Program-made: the position numbers and the translations under genes
Part shown: positions 14,665 through 22,871 of the stretch, piece after piece
Layout: every line of letters starts with the position of its first letter
How positions within the stretch are numbered: position 1 is the stretch's first letter
The notes under the pieces: model-generated
What the model saw: only the letters and a program-made list of their open reading frames with translations
What the model was told of the DNA's origin: nothing
The model's database searches: none
IMG/VR virus record: IMGVR_UViG_3300044616_001833
Span: 1 to 25,806 of that record
Direction: 5' to 3' (one strand)
DNA: 25,806 nucleotides
DNA from: a virus

Positions 14665-14909
14665 CCAACCCTGCCACCCCACCCGCCGACAAGGATCCGT
14701 ATGCCACCTACCTCGAGCAGCTGATCGGCTACACCGCCAAGACCGTGATCATCTACGCATCCGAGGGAGTCCCCGAGGAAACCGCATACGGCTTCGTCTT
14801 CAGCCGAACCGACGAGTCCGGCAAGGAACACTTCCTCTACACCGAGATCCTGCGTGACCCCGAAGGCAACGGGCCCGGCCACCTCCACATCTCCGAGGAC
14901 CTGGCATGA
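14661..14909 (+). CDS. Hypothetical protein (82 aa)
   Basis: It overlaps the UDG stop by ATGA. The product (MTNPATPPADKDPYATYLEQ) has a beta-rich middle (KTVIIYASEGVPEETAYGFV, EHFLYTEILRDPEG), like many small phage early proteins. The next gene overlaps again by ATGA. The family is not recognised. Confidence 0.7.
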   Translation: MTNPATPPADKDPYATYLEQLIGYTAKTVIIYASEGVPEETAYGFVFSRTDESGKEHFLYTEILRDPEGNGPGHLHISEDLA

Positions 14910-15124
14910 CCCGCGACAACGAGGAGAAGGCGAACCGTGCACGCAACGCACTCATCAAGTACGTCGATGACCAGCCACTGACCCGTGTCCTCGAGACCCC
15001 CGACGAGGCTGCGCTCACCGACCTCATCACCGACGCCATGCACCTGTTCGGCAGGCAGGAAGTCCTTGCCGCAGTGGCCCGTGCCGAGATGCACTACGCC
15101 GCCGAGATCGAGGACGAGACATGA
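14906..15124 (+). CDS. Small helical protein (72 aa)
   Basis: It is coupled by ATGA overlaps on both sides. The sequence is helical and acidic (NEEKANRARNALIKYVDDQ, LTDLITDAMHLFGRQEVL, VARAEMHYAAEIEDET). The family is not recognised. It belongs to the polymerase operon. Confidence 0.7.
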   Translation: MTRDNEEKANRARNALIKYVDDQPLTRVLETPDEAALTDLITDAMHLFGRQEVLAAVARAEMHYAAEIEDET

Positions 15125-15318
15125 CCGACCACGAGAAGGACATCGAGAACCTGCGCCTGCAGATCGACATCCTCACCGCCGAGCGCGACGAGGCGAGGCG
15201 GGACGCGGAACGGTGGCAGGCAGACGCCCTGCGCCTGTTGACGGAACGCAACGCAGCCAAGGAACAGAACGTCAAGCTCCTATCCAAGATCCAGGAGTAC
15301 GAGGCACGTGAGCAATAG
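15121..15318 (+). CDS. Coiled-coil protein (65 aa)
   Basis: Nearly the whole product is one amphipathic, charged coiled coil (KDIENLRLQIDILTAERDEA, LLTERNAAKEQNVKLLSKIQ). It starts with an ATGA overlap and its end overlaps the polymerase start by 11 nt. It may be a polymerase partner or oligomerisation factor, but only position supports this. Confidence 0.7.
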   Translation: MTDHEKDIENLRLQIDILTAERDEARRDAERWQADALRLLTERNAAKEQNVKLLSKIQEYEAREQ

Positions 15319-17392
15319 TCCCCGAGTCATCTCCCTCGACATCGAAACCTACGGAGCCGCTGCCACCAACGGGAAGGGAACCCTGTTGCCTGCGCAGACC
15401 GTGTTCCATCCTGCACGGGCCATCGCCACGGACGGCGTTGCCCGCCAGGACCTGGTGCTCACGTGCGCCATCACCGTCGCAGCGTCCGAGCCACGCCGTC
15501 CCGCCAAGGGAACGCTCGACCTCGACGGCATCGCCAGCCTCGTACCCGGCTCCACCTTCACGCTCAACCTGACCGACCCCACCAGCCACGCGTGCCTGTC
15601 CGCATGGCTGCGTCACTCCGACGTGATCGTCGGCATGAACCTGCCGTTCGACATCCTCTGGCTGCGTGCGTTCAGCAACGAGTTCGCGATGCTCCTGTCC
15701 GGCAGGCACACGCTCATCGACCTGTCCGTCGTCAACTTCCTGCACTCCGAGCTACGTCCCGAGCGCAGCCTCAAGTCACTCGGCCCCGTCCTCGGCACGC
15801 ACTCGTACCGTGACGACGCCACTCTCAAGGACGGCCGCCGCTTCCCTTCCCCCACCAGCCCGGACCTCCACGCCTACAACGCGCAGGACACGCACAACAC
15901 CATGCTCGCCGTCGCCCACCTGGCACGGCGCATCCAGCAGGATTACCCCGGCACGGACAAGCTCAACCCAAAGTGCGTCAGCCACTTCAGCAGCACGCTG
16001 TGGTCCACCATCCGCATGAGCGAAGCCGGCATCCCGTTCCGGTTCCGCACCCTGCACAACCTCGAGGATCGCCTGCTCCTCGAAGCAGACCAAGCATCCA
16101 ACTGCGCCGCCGCTGGTGGGGTACTCATCGAAGGCGAAGGCAGCGTCCAGTCGCAGCGCGAGTTCCTCGACCGCTGCATCGCCGACATCCAGGTCGCGCA
16201 CCCCGACTTCCTCACCCACCCACTGCTCACCTACACCGAGAAGAACAAGCAGCTCTCGTGGTCCAGCGAGAACCGCCGCCTCATCTCCAGCCACCTGCCC
16301 GACACGCACCCGGCCCGTGCCATCTTCGAGTGCGCCGACAAGCATGCCACCGCACAGAAGCTCGTCTCCTCATACACCTACCCGCTCCTCCGGCACCGTC
16401 GCACCAAGCCCACGGACAAGTCCTCCGTCCTCATCCCTTGCGCCGGCAACCCGATCATCGGCATCGCATACCCCACGTGGTACACCGTCCCGTCCGTTCC
16501 CAAGGACTCCGGCTCCGAAGGTGGCACGATCCAGGCACGCATCACCTGCAAGAACCCAGCAGCCCAGACATTCCCCGCCGTCATCAAGGACTGCGAGGAG
16601 TCACGCTTCCCCGGCGGCAGCATCGTCTCGTTCGACCTGAGCCAGATCGAGCTCCGCGTCGCAGCCGTCCTGTCCGGCGAGCCAACCCTGCTCGCCGCGT
16701 TCAACGACGGCCTCGACCTGCACACCGAGCGCACGCTCGCCATCTTCGGCCCCGACTCCAAGGAACGCCCGGACTTCAAGGCCCTGCGCCAGATCGGCAA
16801 GACCGTGAACTTCGCCGACCTGTTCGGCGCATCCGCCGCCCGACTCCAGCGTTCCGTGCTCGACATGTCCGGCACGCTTTACCCCATGTCCTTCTTCGAC
16901 CAGATCGTCGCCTCACGCCACGCCCAGCGGCCCCGCCTGGTGGAGTGGCAGCACTCCCTGTGCAAGACCGCCGAGTCGCAGGGCCACATCGAACTGCCGT
17001 ACACCGGCCACTCCCGTACGTTCACCAACTTCCGCCTGGACGAACGGGCATGGCGCACCCGCCGTGAACTCCGCCAGCTCCTCGCCCGTGGCGGCAAGTC
17101 GATGATCTCCGAAGTCTGCAACTTCCCCGTGCAGGCGACCGCCGGCAACGCCATGCTCGCCATCCAGAACCACATCCACCGCAACCTCGGACCCCTCACA
17201 TCCCCCACCAGCCACCTCCAGCCGCGCCTGTTCCTCCAGGTCTACGACGCCCTGTACTTCGACTGCCCGCTGGGCACCGAGGACCATGCCCGTGACCTCA
17301 TGGCGGAAGCAGTCGAGCACGTGTCCGAGTGCGGCTATTGGTACGAACTCTGTTCCCGTTCCGGTCATCACGCACCCCTCATCTACGAGTAA
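15308..17392 (+). CDS. DNA polymerase, family A, with 3'-5' exonuclease
   Basis: The 694-residue replicative polymerase starts at GTG 15308 inside the previous gene. The exonuclease has SLDIET (D11, E13), MNLPFD (N111, D115) and YNAQD (Y190, D194). Polymerase motif A is FDLSQIELR (D443-R450). Motif B is RQIGKTVNFADLFG (R494, K498, F502, F506), with Phe at the position equivalent to E. coli Pol I 762 and Phe instead of Tyr at 766. The late NFPVQATAGNAM (605-616) is conserved. Motif C is unusual: QVYDALYFD (644-652) has Tyr-Asp-Ala where VHDE is normal, so the His and second acid are replaced while D647 remains. There is no 5'-nuclease domain, as usual for phage enzymes. It carries four copies of GCTGGTGGGG (15577, 15850, 16112, 17203). 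Confidence 0.95.
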   Translation: MSNSPRVISLDIETYGAAATNGKGTLLPAQTVFHPARAIATDGVARQDLVLTCAITVAASEPRRPAKGTLDLDGIASLVPGSTFTLNLTDPTSHACLSAWLRHSDVIVGMNLPFDILWLRAFSNEFAMLLSGRHTLIDLSVVNFLHSELRPERSLKSLGPVLGTHSYRDDATLKDGRRFPSPTSPDLHAYNAQDTHNTMLAVAHLARRIQQDYPGTDKLNPKCVSHFSSTLWSTIRMSEAGIPFRFRTLHNLEDRLLLEADQASNCAAAGGVLIEGEGSVQSQREFLDRCIADIQVAHPDFLTHPLLTYTEKNKQLSWSSENRRLISSHLPDTHPARAIFECADKHATAQKLVSSYTYPLLRHRRTKPTDKSSVLIPCAGNPIIGIAYPTWYTVPSVPKDSGSEGGTIQARITCKNPAAQTFPAVIKDCEESRFPGGSIVSFDLSQIELRVAAVLSGEPTLLAAFNDGLDLHTERTLAIFGPDSKERPDFKALRQIGKTVNFADLFGASAARLQRSVLDMSGTLYPMSFFDQIVASRHAQRPRLVEWQHSLCKTAESQGHIELPYTGHSRTFTNFRLDERAWRTRRELRQLLARGGKSMISEVCNFPVQATAGNAMLAIQNHIHRNLGPLTSPTSHLQPRLFLQVYDALYFDCPLGTEDHARDLMAEAVEHVSECGYWYELCSRSGHHAPLIYE

Positions 17393-17395
17393 GCC

Positions 17396-17713
17396 ATGCA
17401 GAACTGGTCCGTTCCCCCCACCGTCTTCGAGTCCCTCTACCGCTACTACAGACACGGCATCCCCGGCGGCGACTTCGTCATGTCCGTCATCAACGACAAG
17501 GGATGGGAAGCCGCAGCTCGTGCCGACCCAGTCAACCGCCAGCACCTGGCCGACATCCTGCTGTTCAACGGGCAGGCCAGCCGATACCACCGTGACTGCA
17601 AGCTGTCGAACGACATGTCCGGATACGACCTGCGCTGGGAAGCATGGCGCGGCAGGTACAGCCCGGAAGCCCAGGAGATCGCCGTCAACCTCGGAGAGGA
17701 AGAAGATGACTGA
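17396..17713 (+). CDS. Hypothetical protein after polymerase (105 aa)
   Basis: It starts 3 nt after the polymerase stop. The N-terminus (PPTVFESLYRYYRHGIPGGD) and the following FVMSVINDKGWEAAARAD look like a small helical protein found in several phages near the polymerase. The middle ADPVNRQHLADILLFNGQAS is also conserved-looking, and the tail is acidic (NLGEEEDD). The function is unknown to me. The next gene overlaps by 8 nt. Confidence 0.7.
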   Translation: MQNWSVPPTVFESLYRYYRHGIPGGDFVMSVINDKGWEAAARADPVNRQHLADILLFNGQASRYHRDCKLSNDMSGYDLRWEAWRGRYSPEAQEIAVNLGEEEDD

Positions 17714-18011
17714 GCACACCATCAGTGAAGTCGAGCGTGACATCCCCGTGTACATCGAGCGCAACGGCATCTACCTCGAGTGCACGTTTGCATGCAAGTA
17801 CAACGTGGTCACAGAGCGGATCGGCAACGGCGACCGACGCTCCTCTGTCGAGTGGCTCGACCGCACGCTCATCAAGGTCGAGTACGGCGACGCGCTCGAC
17901 AACGAGTATCGGTGGATCTATGGGGAAGACATGCACCCCAAAATCAGAAACGTCGTGGACACATTCAACAACGAGATCCAGGACAAACTGGAGAAAGCAG
18001 CGAAGCCATGA
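17706..18011 (+). CDS. Hypothetical protein (101 aa)
   Basis: The ATG at 17706 overlaps the previous gene by 8 nt and the next by ATGA. The product has strands (DIPVYIERNGIYLECTFAC, SVEWLDRTLIKVEYGD) and a C-terminal helix (KIRNVVDTFNNEIQDKLEKA). The family is not recognised. Confidence 0.7.
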   Translation: MTEHTISEVERDIPVYIERNGIYLECTFACKYNVVTERIGNGDRRSSVEWLDRTLIKVEYGDALDNEYRWIYGEDMHPKIRNVVDTFNNEIQDKLEKAAKP

Positions 18012-18406
18012 GTCAATTCCCGAACATACGAAAGTGCATCGACCAGATCCGCCCTCTCCTCCCCGCTGAGTTCACGCTGGTCGTGGAGTACTCCGGGTCC
18101 AACGACTCCGGCTGGTTCGACCACCACTTCTTCTCGATGGAGGAAGGCGACCGGGTCATCTACAAGTCCGAAGACGAGAAGGAAGCAGCGCACTCCATCG
18201 TCCAGTCGTTCATCTCCGACATCCACGACGAGCTGTACCAGCTGCTCGAGTCCAGATTCCCCGGCTGGGAGATCGGGGATGGGTACGTGGACGGATCGAA
18301 CGGAGCATTCACGATCCGCAGCAAGAACAACGTCATCTCCCAGCGGCACGAGATCCGATTCCAGGAAACCAAGGACGAGAGTCCAGACGAGAAAGTGAGC
18401 TTCTGA
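18008..18406 (+). CDS. DUF6878-like small protein (132 aa)
   Basis: ATGA coupling sets the start. The segment LVVEYSGSNDSGWFDHHFFS (about residues 24-43) fits the YxGxxDSG pattern I associate with DUF6878 proteins of phages and plasmids. A helix (EAAHSIVQSFISDIHDELYQ) and a beta-rich end (GAFTIRSKNNVISQRHEIRF) follow. The function of the family is unknown. The next start overlaps as TGATG. Confidence 0.6.
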   Translation: MSQFPNIRKCIDQIRPLLPAEFTLVVEYSGSNDSGWFDHHFFSMEEGDRVIYKSEDEKEAAHSIVQSFISDIHDELYQLLESRFPGWEIGDGYVDGSNGAFTIRSKNNVISQRHEIRFQETKDESPDEKVSF

Positions 18407-18843
18407 TGCACCCATACCACCACGCACTGTCCTCCGCCAAGAAGTTCGGCGGGGAATGGCAGGATTACCTGTTCATCCACAACTGGTTCGACGAGACGAA
18501 GGCACTGATGGGAGACGCACGACACCGTGCCCTCCGGCACCACACCGCCGGCATCTTCTGGTGCGAGCAGGAGTTCGGAACCAACATCAAGGTTGGCGAC
18601 AAGCTGGTTCCGGTCCGGCTGGTCGCGGAGCAGCACGTCATGGAGGACATGGGTTTCCTGCCCACGCCCGAGTGGTGGCTGTCCAACATGAAGCTCACCA
18701 TCGGCATGAACCGAGTCCCCACCAAGCCGCCGATCAGCGGAGACGAATGGGCGGACACCAGGAAGAATCTCCTGAAGGACATCTACGGACTGCACAAGGA
18801 AATCCCTAGCATCCGGGAGTGTCCCGAACCGCCACAGTCCTGA
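18406..18843 (+). CDS. DUF6915-like protein (145 aa)
   Basis: The start overlaps the previous stop as TGATG. The sequence has the pattern I recognise for DUF6915: HPYHHALSSAKKFGGEW, DYLFIHNWFDETKAL, ARHRALRHHTAGIFWCEQEFG. It is strikingly rich in His and Trp, and the conserved histidines could bind metal. The biochemical role is not known. It ends 25 nt inside the ERCC4-type nuclease gene. Confidence 0.65.
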   Translation: MHPYHHALSSAKKFGGEWQDYLFIHNWFDETKALMGDARHRALRHHTAGIFWCEQEFGTNIKVGDKLVPVRLVAEQHVMEDMGFLPTPEWWLSNMKLTIGMNRVPTKPPISGDEWADTRKNLLKDIYGLHKEIPSIRECPEPPQS

Positions 18844-19493
18844 TCGACAGCAGGGAGAAGAAGCCGCTTGCGTTCCCGGCCCACCTCGTGGTGCTGGACC
18901 GCAGCCGCCCCTCCACCGCCGGCAAGTCCCTCACATTGACGGTCCGCACTCAGTCTCAGACCCTCAAGACCGGGGACTACCGGCTGGTGGGGGGCACAAG
19001 CGCAATCGAGCGCAAGGGTTCCTTCGAGGAAATCGCGGGGAACTGCCTGACCGTGGACGGCAGGCGACGCTTCGCCGAGTGCTGCCGTCGCCTCCGTGAC
19101 GAATGCAGGACCGCCTGCCTGCTGTTCGAGGGCTGGATCCGGGACTTCGAAGTGCGTCCTGGACTTCCGCATCCGGGGGTGGCAACCGATGCTTTGCTCG
19201 ATATCATCGGGGAGCACGGTTTGCCGCTCATGCTTCTTCCCCTGAGCACAGTCGGCCAGCGTAGGGCCGCAGGAGAATGGGCACTGAGGTGGCTGCTCGC
19301 GCAGGAACGACATGGCACAGGTCCAACTCACCACGGACGTCAAGAGCTTCTCGATCGCATCGATTGCCGCAGTCACGACGACGACGCCAAGCCGGGTGGT
19401 CACGACGACCAAGCCGGTGGCAGGATCGGGAAGTGTGCTGGTGGGGTCCAGCCTGAACTACCTGAAGTTCAAGACGCTGTCGACCTCGACTAG
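18819..19493 (+). CDS. ERCC4/XPF-type nuclease (224 aa)
   Basis: The start is GTG 18819, needed to keep the first core strand VLIDSREKKPL (residues 7-17). The active-site signature follows: LKTGDYRLV (49-57) and AIERKGSFEEI (62-72), the GD...ERK motif of ERCC4 structure-specific nucleases. Conserved-looking helices come next (RRRFAECCRRLRDECRTACL). Such enzymes cut branched or flap DNA in repair and recombination. The recognisable part ends near WLLAQERHG (about 165). The last 60 residues are low-complexity (HDDDAKPGGHDDQAGG) and overlap the tail gene by 182 nt, so they look like run-on translation at a module junction. A GCTGGTGGGG copy (18983) lies in the catalytic region. Confidence 0.8.
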   Translation: MSRTATVLIDSREKKPLAFPAHLVVLDRSRPSTAGKSLTLTVRTQSQTLKTGDYRLVGGTSAIERKGSFEEIAGNCLTVDGRRRFAECCRRLRDECRTACLLFEGWIRDFEVRPGLPHPGVATDALLDIIGEHGLPLMLLPLSTVGQRRAAGEWALRWLLAQERHGTGPTHHGRQELLDRIDCRSHDDDAKPGGHDDQAGGRIGKCAGGVQPELPEVQDAVDLD

Positions 19494-19809
19494 CGCGTTG
19501 ACCATGACGTTCATCGGCTGGTCCTTCTACCCAGACCAGATGGCGTGGGTTCCCCAGACGCTCTGCGTTGCCACGACGGTCCTGAACACGAACGCGCAGG
19601 CGGCTTTCCCGGGGCTGGCCGGCACGAACTACTACGAGGTTTCGCAGTACACCAAGACGGTCGGTGACGCGAAGATCTTCAACTCCACGAACTCGACGAC
19701 GAACGGTGCATTCATCCTGATCGATACGGTTGGATGCCAGTTCATCGAGGTCCACTGCTCCGCGGCGTCCGGAACCCCCACCGTCCAGGTTCTTCACGGG
19801 GGACTGTGA
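19312..19809 (+). CDS. Virion-type Ser/Thr-rich protein upstream of tail fibre (165 aa)
   Basis: The ATG at 19312 has an AGGAA site. The product is rich in Thr, Ser and Ala with beta-like segments (SIASIAAVTTTTPSRVVTTT, SALTMTFIGWSFYPDQMAW, GAFILIDTVGCQFIEVHCSA), as in phage structural proteins. There is no signal peptide. It starts inside the ERCC4 nuclease frame and its stop overlaps the next start as TGATG, so it is coupled to the tail gene. It is probably a tail or head-decoration subunit; the exact role is unknown. Confidence 0.65.
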   Translation: MAQVQLTTDVKSFSIASIAAVTTTTPSRVVTTTKPVAGSGSVLVGSSLNYLKFKTLSTSTSALTMTFIGWSFYPDQMAWVPQTLCVATTVLNTNAQAAFPGLAGTNYYEVSQYTKTVGDAKIFNSTNSTTNGAFILIDTVGCQFIEVHCSAASGTPTVQVLHGGL

Positions 19810-22370
19810 TGCATCGCAACAGGACCTGGAACCTCACTGACACCGAGGCTGTCCTGCGCACGCAGCGCAACCGAGTCCTGCCGATCGCAGGTCCGAGCGG
19901 GTGCTTGTCCGACAACAAGCCCGACGCGGTCACGCGCGTGGCGGCCAGCGCACTCAGCGCTTCGTCCATCGACGTTAGCTGGGACCCGGATACCGCAGGC
20001 GGCCCAAACGAGGCCACGTTCTGGGAGGTCGAGCGGTCGCCCAACGGCAGCACCGGATGGACGCAGGTCGCGGTGGTCGTGATCAACGCATACGTCGATA
20101 CCGGGCTGGCGGCGAGCACGCAGTATTGGTATCGGGTGATCGCCGGGAACTGTTACGACAAGACCCCGCCAAGCGCCACGGCCAACGCGACCACGCAGGC
20201 CGGAACCGTGCCCGCCGACCCGACCGGGGTCAGCGCGTCCCCGAGCACGGACGGCACGGCGGTCGCGGTCACGATCACCTGGACGGACGCCTCGGCCAAC
20301 GAGGACGGCTTCTACGTCTACCGCAATACGACCAACACCACGGTGGGCGCAACCCTCGTGAACGGGGTCGGCGCGGGCGTCCAGACCTACACCGACGACG
20401 GGGCCAACAGCGGCGGCAACGCGCCCGCCGTGAACACGACCTACTACTACTGGGTCAGCGCCCACAACGGGATCGGCGAGAGCACGAAGGTCGCGGCAAG
20501 CCAGAACGCGACGGGCGGGGTCACGACCCTCAACGTCCCGGCCGCGCCGACCTCGCTCACCGCGACCGCCACGAGCACCACGCAGATCGACCTCGCGTGG
20601 ACCGACAACGCCACGAACGAGACCGGGTACATCGTCCAGCGGCGCAGTCCCGCCGGGAGCGGCGGCTACAGCCAGATCGCCACCCTGTCGGCTGGCGCAA
20701 ACTCGTACAGCAACACGGGCCTGACCGAGAGCGTCCAGTACGAGTACCGCGTCTACGCGACCAATGCGGCGGGCGCCAGCGCCAACAGCAACGCGGCAAG
20801 CAAGTTCACGATCCCCGCGACCCCCACGGGCCTGACGGCGACGGCGGTCAGCAGCTCGCAGATCGACCTTTCGTGGACGGACGTGTCGACCGGGAACACG
20901 GGCCAGCGCATCGAACGGCGCAGCCCGAGCGGCAGCGGGTCGTACTCGACCCTGACGACCGTCAGCGCAACGGCCACGACGTACAGCGACACGGGGCTGA
21001 CGGCGTCGACCTCGTACGAGTACCGCATCGTGGCGACGAACGCGGACTACGACTCGTCGCCGTCGACGGCTGCGAACGCGACCACGCAGAGCGGGGCGCT
21101 GTCACCATCCTGGACCCTCGACTTCAGCAGCGGCACCCCTTCGGGCTACACGCTCACCCGCGCCAGCAGCGGCACCTACGTGGACTCCTCGGGCTACATC
21201 GCGTCGGCGGCCACGGACGTCGCCCGCCTCACCCACAACAGCAGCGGAACCCGGCTCGGGCTTCTGGTGGAGGAGAGCAGGACGAACGAATTCCAATATT
21301 CGGAAGACCCGGCGAATGCGTACTGGACGAAGTCAGGTAGTGGAATCAACAACAACAGCGGCGCTTTCTGGACGGCTCCAGACAATGCGTCAACCGCCGT
21401 GCTGCTGCGTCAGAACACCTCTTCTGCGGCGCATTACATGAGCCGGACGGTCGGTTCACAGACGGCGCGAATGAACAGCGTGTTCGTGAAGAAGCAGAAC
21501 CTTACGGGAGGAAGCGGAAGGGCTGGAAAGTACGCGACGCTCCTCTTGTCAAGAAGCGGCACGGAGTATTACCACGCGACATTCGATCTTGATGCCGGGA
21601 CGGTCACGCAGTCGGCGGTGGTCGGAACGGTGATTTCTTCGACCGACCGAGGCATCGAGGCGTTCAAGGACGACTGGTACCGGATCTGGGTGCGCGGCAC
21701 GGCCAGCACTTCCGGGAACTTGAACTTCGTCCTCGCGCTGGCAACCAACGATTCCAGCGGCACTCCTGCAATGACTGCCAATGGCGAGTCGTATTTGGGG
21801 GCGAATACGACGGACGGAATCTACATCTGGGGAATGGATGGCGCGAACGTCAACGTAGTGCCGACCTCCTACATCAAGACGCCGTCGAACGCATCCGTCC
21901 AGCGCGACCCCGACCGCGTGTACGTCCTCGACTCCACGATCACGTCGTGGGGCGACCCCGGTGCCTTGGTCATCCACTTCTACCCGCCGGGTCAGGCCGG
22001 GACGCTGCTGTCCACCGACGATGCGCCTGCGGAGCAACTCGGCCTTCAGGCCAGCAGCACGACCGCGGCGCGGGCGTTCTGGTCGAACGGTAATACCTCG
22101 ACGGGCACCATCGCCGCGGGGGTGAACAAGGCCGTCCACTACTGGAGCGGAACGTCATCGTCGTTCTGCATCAATGGCGGGTCCGTAGACACCCAGACAA
22201 ACAATGTCACGACCTTCGGAAACATCGACTTCGTTACCTTCGGGATGGAGGCCACCGACAGCAGCGGCACGCCGGGGACGTACACGCAGTACCCGAATCT
22301 CATCATCCGAAAAGTCGAGTTCTACGCCGGGACGCTCACATCGGGCAACCTCCAGACGATCACCACATGA
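19809..22370 (+). CDS. FN3-repeat tail fibre / receptor-binding protein (853 aa)
   Basis: I use the ATG at 19809 (TGATG overlap); the frame upstream is noncoding in character. Four fibronectin type III repeats lie at about residues 39-130, 135-237, 244-333 and 336-427. They are recognisable by PxxPTxLTATAxSxxQIDLxW and YEYRVYATN-like edges. The C-terminal 420 residues contain the phage adhesion pattern GLLVEESRTNEFQYSEDPAN (about 484-503), known from tail-fibre lectin-like domains. A further beta-rich, jelly-roll-like region ends LTSGNLQTITT. It is probably a virion surface protein that contacts the host. The third and fourth repeats are similar to each other, suggesting duplication. Codon choice changes after about 21280, toward more A/T, hinting at a swapped module. 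Confidence 0.8.
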   Translation: MHRNRTWNLTDTEAVLRTQRNRVLPIAGPSGCLSDNKPDAVTRVAASALSASSIDVSWDPDTAGGPNEATFWEVERSPNGSTGWTQVAVVVINAYVDTGLAASTQYWYRVIAGNCYDKTPPSATANATTQAGTVPADPTGVSASPSTDGTAVAVTITWTDASANEDGFYVYRNTTNTTVGATLVNGVGAGVQTYTDDGANSGGNAPAVNTTYYYWVSAHNGIGESTKVAASQNATGGVTTLNVPAAPTSLTATATSTTQIDLAWTDNATNETGYIVQRRSPAGSGGYSQIATLSAGANSYSNTGLTESVQYEYRVYATNAAGASANSNAASKFTIPATPTGLTATAVSSSQIDLSWTDVSTGNTGQRIERRSPSGSGSYSTLTTVSATATTYSDTGLTASTSYEYRIVATNADYDSSPSTAANATTQSGALSPSWTLDFSSGTPSGYTLTRASSGTYVDSSGYIASAATDVARLTHNSSGTRLGLLVEESRTNEFQYSEDPANAYWTKSGSGINNNSGAFWTAPDNASTAVLLRQNTSSAAHYMSRTVGSQTARMNSVFVKKQNLTGGSGRAGKYATLLLSRSGTEYYHATFDLDAGTVTQSAVVGTVISSTDRGIEAFKDDWYRIWVRGTASTSGNLNFVLALATNDSSGTPAMTANGESYLGANTTDGIYIWGMDGANVNVVPTSYIKTPSNASVQRDPDRVYVLDSTITSWGDPGALVIHFYPPGQAGTLLSTDDAPAEQLGLQASSTTAARAFWSNGNTSTGTIAAGVNKAVHYWSGTSSSFCINGGSVDTQTNNVTTFGNIDFVTFGMEATDSSGTPGTYTQYPNLIIRKVEFYAGTLTSGNLQTITT

Positions 22371-22660
22371 CCCCCTTCCACGACTACTGGCTCAAGGGCG
22401 AGGACGAGGCCCACGTCCAAGAGGCGATGGCAGCCGCCGGCCTCGTCTGCGGGTTCACGCAGGAAACCTCGTACTCGGCCATCGGCACGATCTGGGTGCC
22501 GGGACCGGACGTGGACGAGGAAGGCAACCCCGTCCCCGTGCCGCTCCCCGGATGGCATGCCAACCTGCGGCTCAGGGATCCCCTGACGGCCACCCAGGAG
22601 GTCATCCTGAGCCCCATCCTGATCCAGCCGCCGGCACATCCGGTAAGGGTGTGGTCCTGA
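22367..22660 (+). CDS. Small protein downstream of tail fibre (97 aa)
   Basis: ATGA overlap couples it to the tail fibre. The product starts MTPFHDYWLKGEDEAHVQEA and contains GTIWVPGPDVDEEGNPVPV and GWHANLRLRDPLTATQEVIL. Small proteins of this type often follow phage tail-fibre genes, and a tail-fibre accessory or virion role is plausible. The exact function is unknown. Confidence 0.65.
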   Translation: MTPFHDYWLKGEDEAHVQEAMAAAGLVCGFTQETSYSAIGTIWVPGPDVDEEGNPVPVPLPGWHANLRLRDPLTATQEVILSPILIQPPAHPVRVWS

Positions 22661-22661
22661 G

Positions 22662-22871
22662 ATGACAATGGAGCCAGGATCCAACATCGTCAAGCTGTCA
22701 GCAGGAGACTGGGCCAAGATCGCCGGCGTGGCGATCACGCTGTTTGGAAGCCTGCTCGGCGTCTACCTGCACCACGACCGCCAACTCACCCAGCTCATCA
22801 TCCAGCAGCAGTACACAAACGCCCGGCTGGACAAGATCGAGACGAAGCTTTATGAAACGCCTCACCGCTAG
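22662..22871 (+). CDS. Holin-like membrane protein (69 aa)
   Basis: One hydrophobic helix (IAGVAITLFGSLLGVYL, about residues 20-36) is followed by a charged, probably coiled-coil C-terminus (HHDRQLTQLIIQQQYTNARL). Short length, one N-terminal membrane span and its place before a spanin-like gene fit a single-span holin or holin partner that permeabilises the inner membrane at lysis. The ribosome site is weak; a second ATG at 22668 is possible. The end overlaps the next gene by 20 nt. Confidence 0.55.
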   Translation: MTMEPGSNIVKLSAGDWAKIAGVAITLFGSLLGVYLHHDRQLTQLIIQQQYTNARLDKIETKLYETPHR

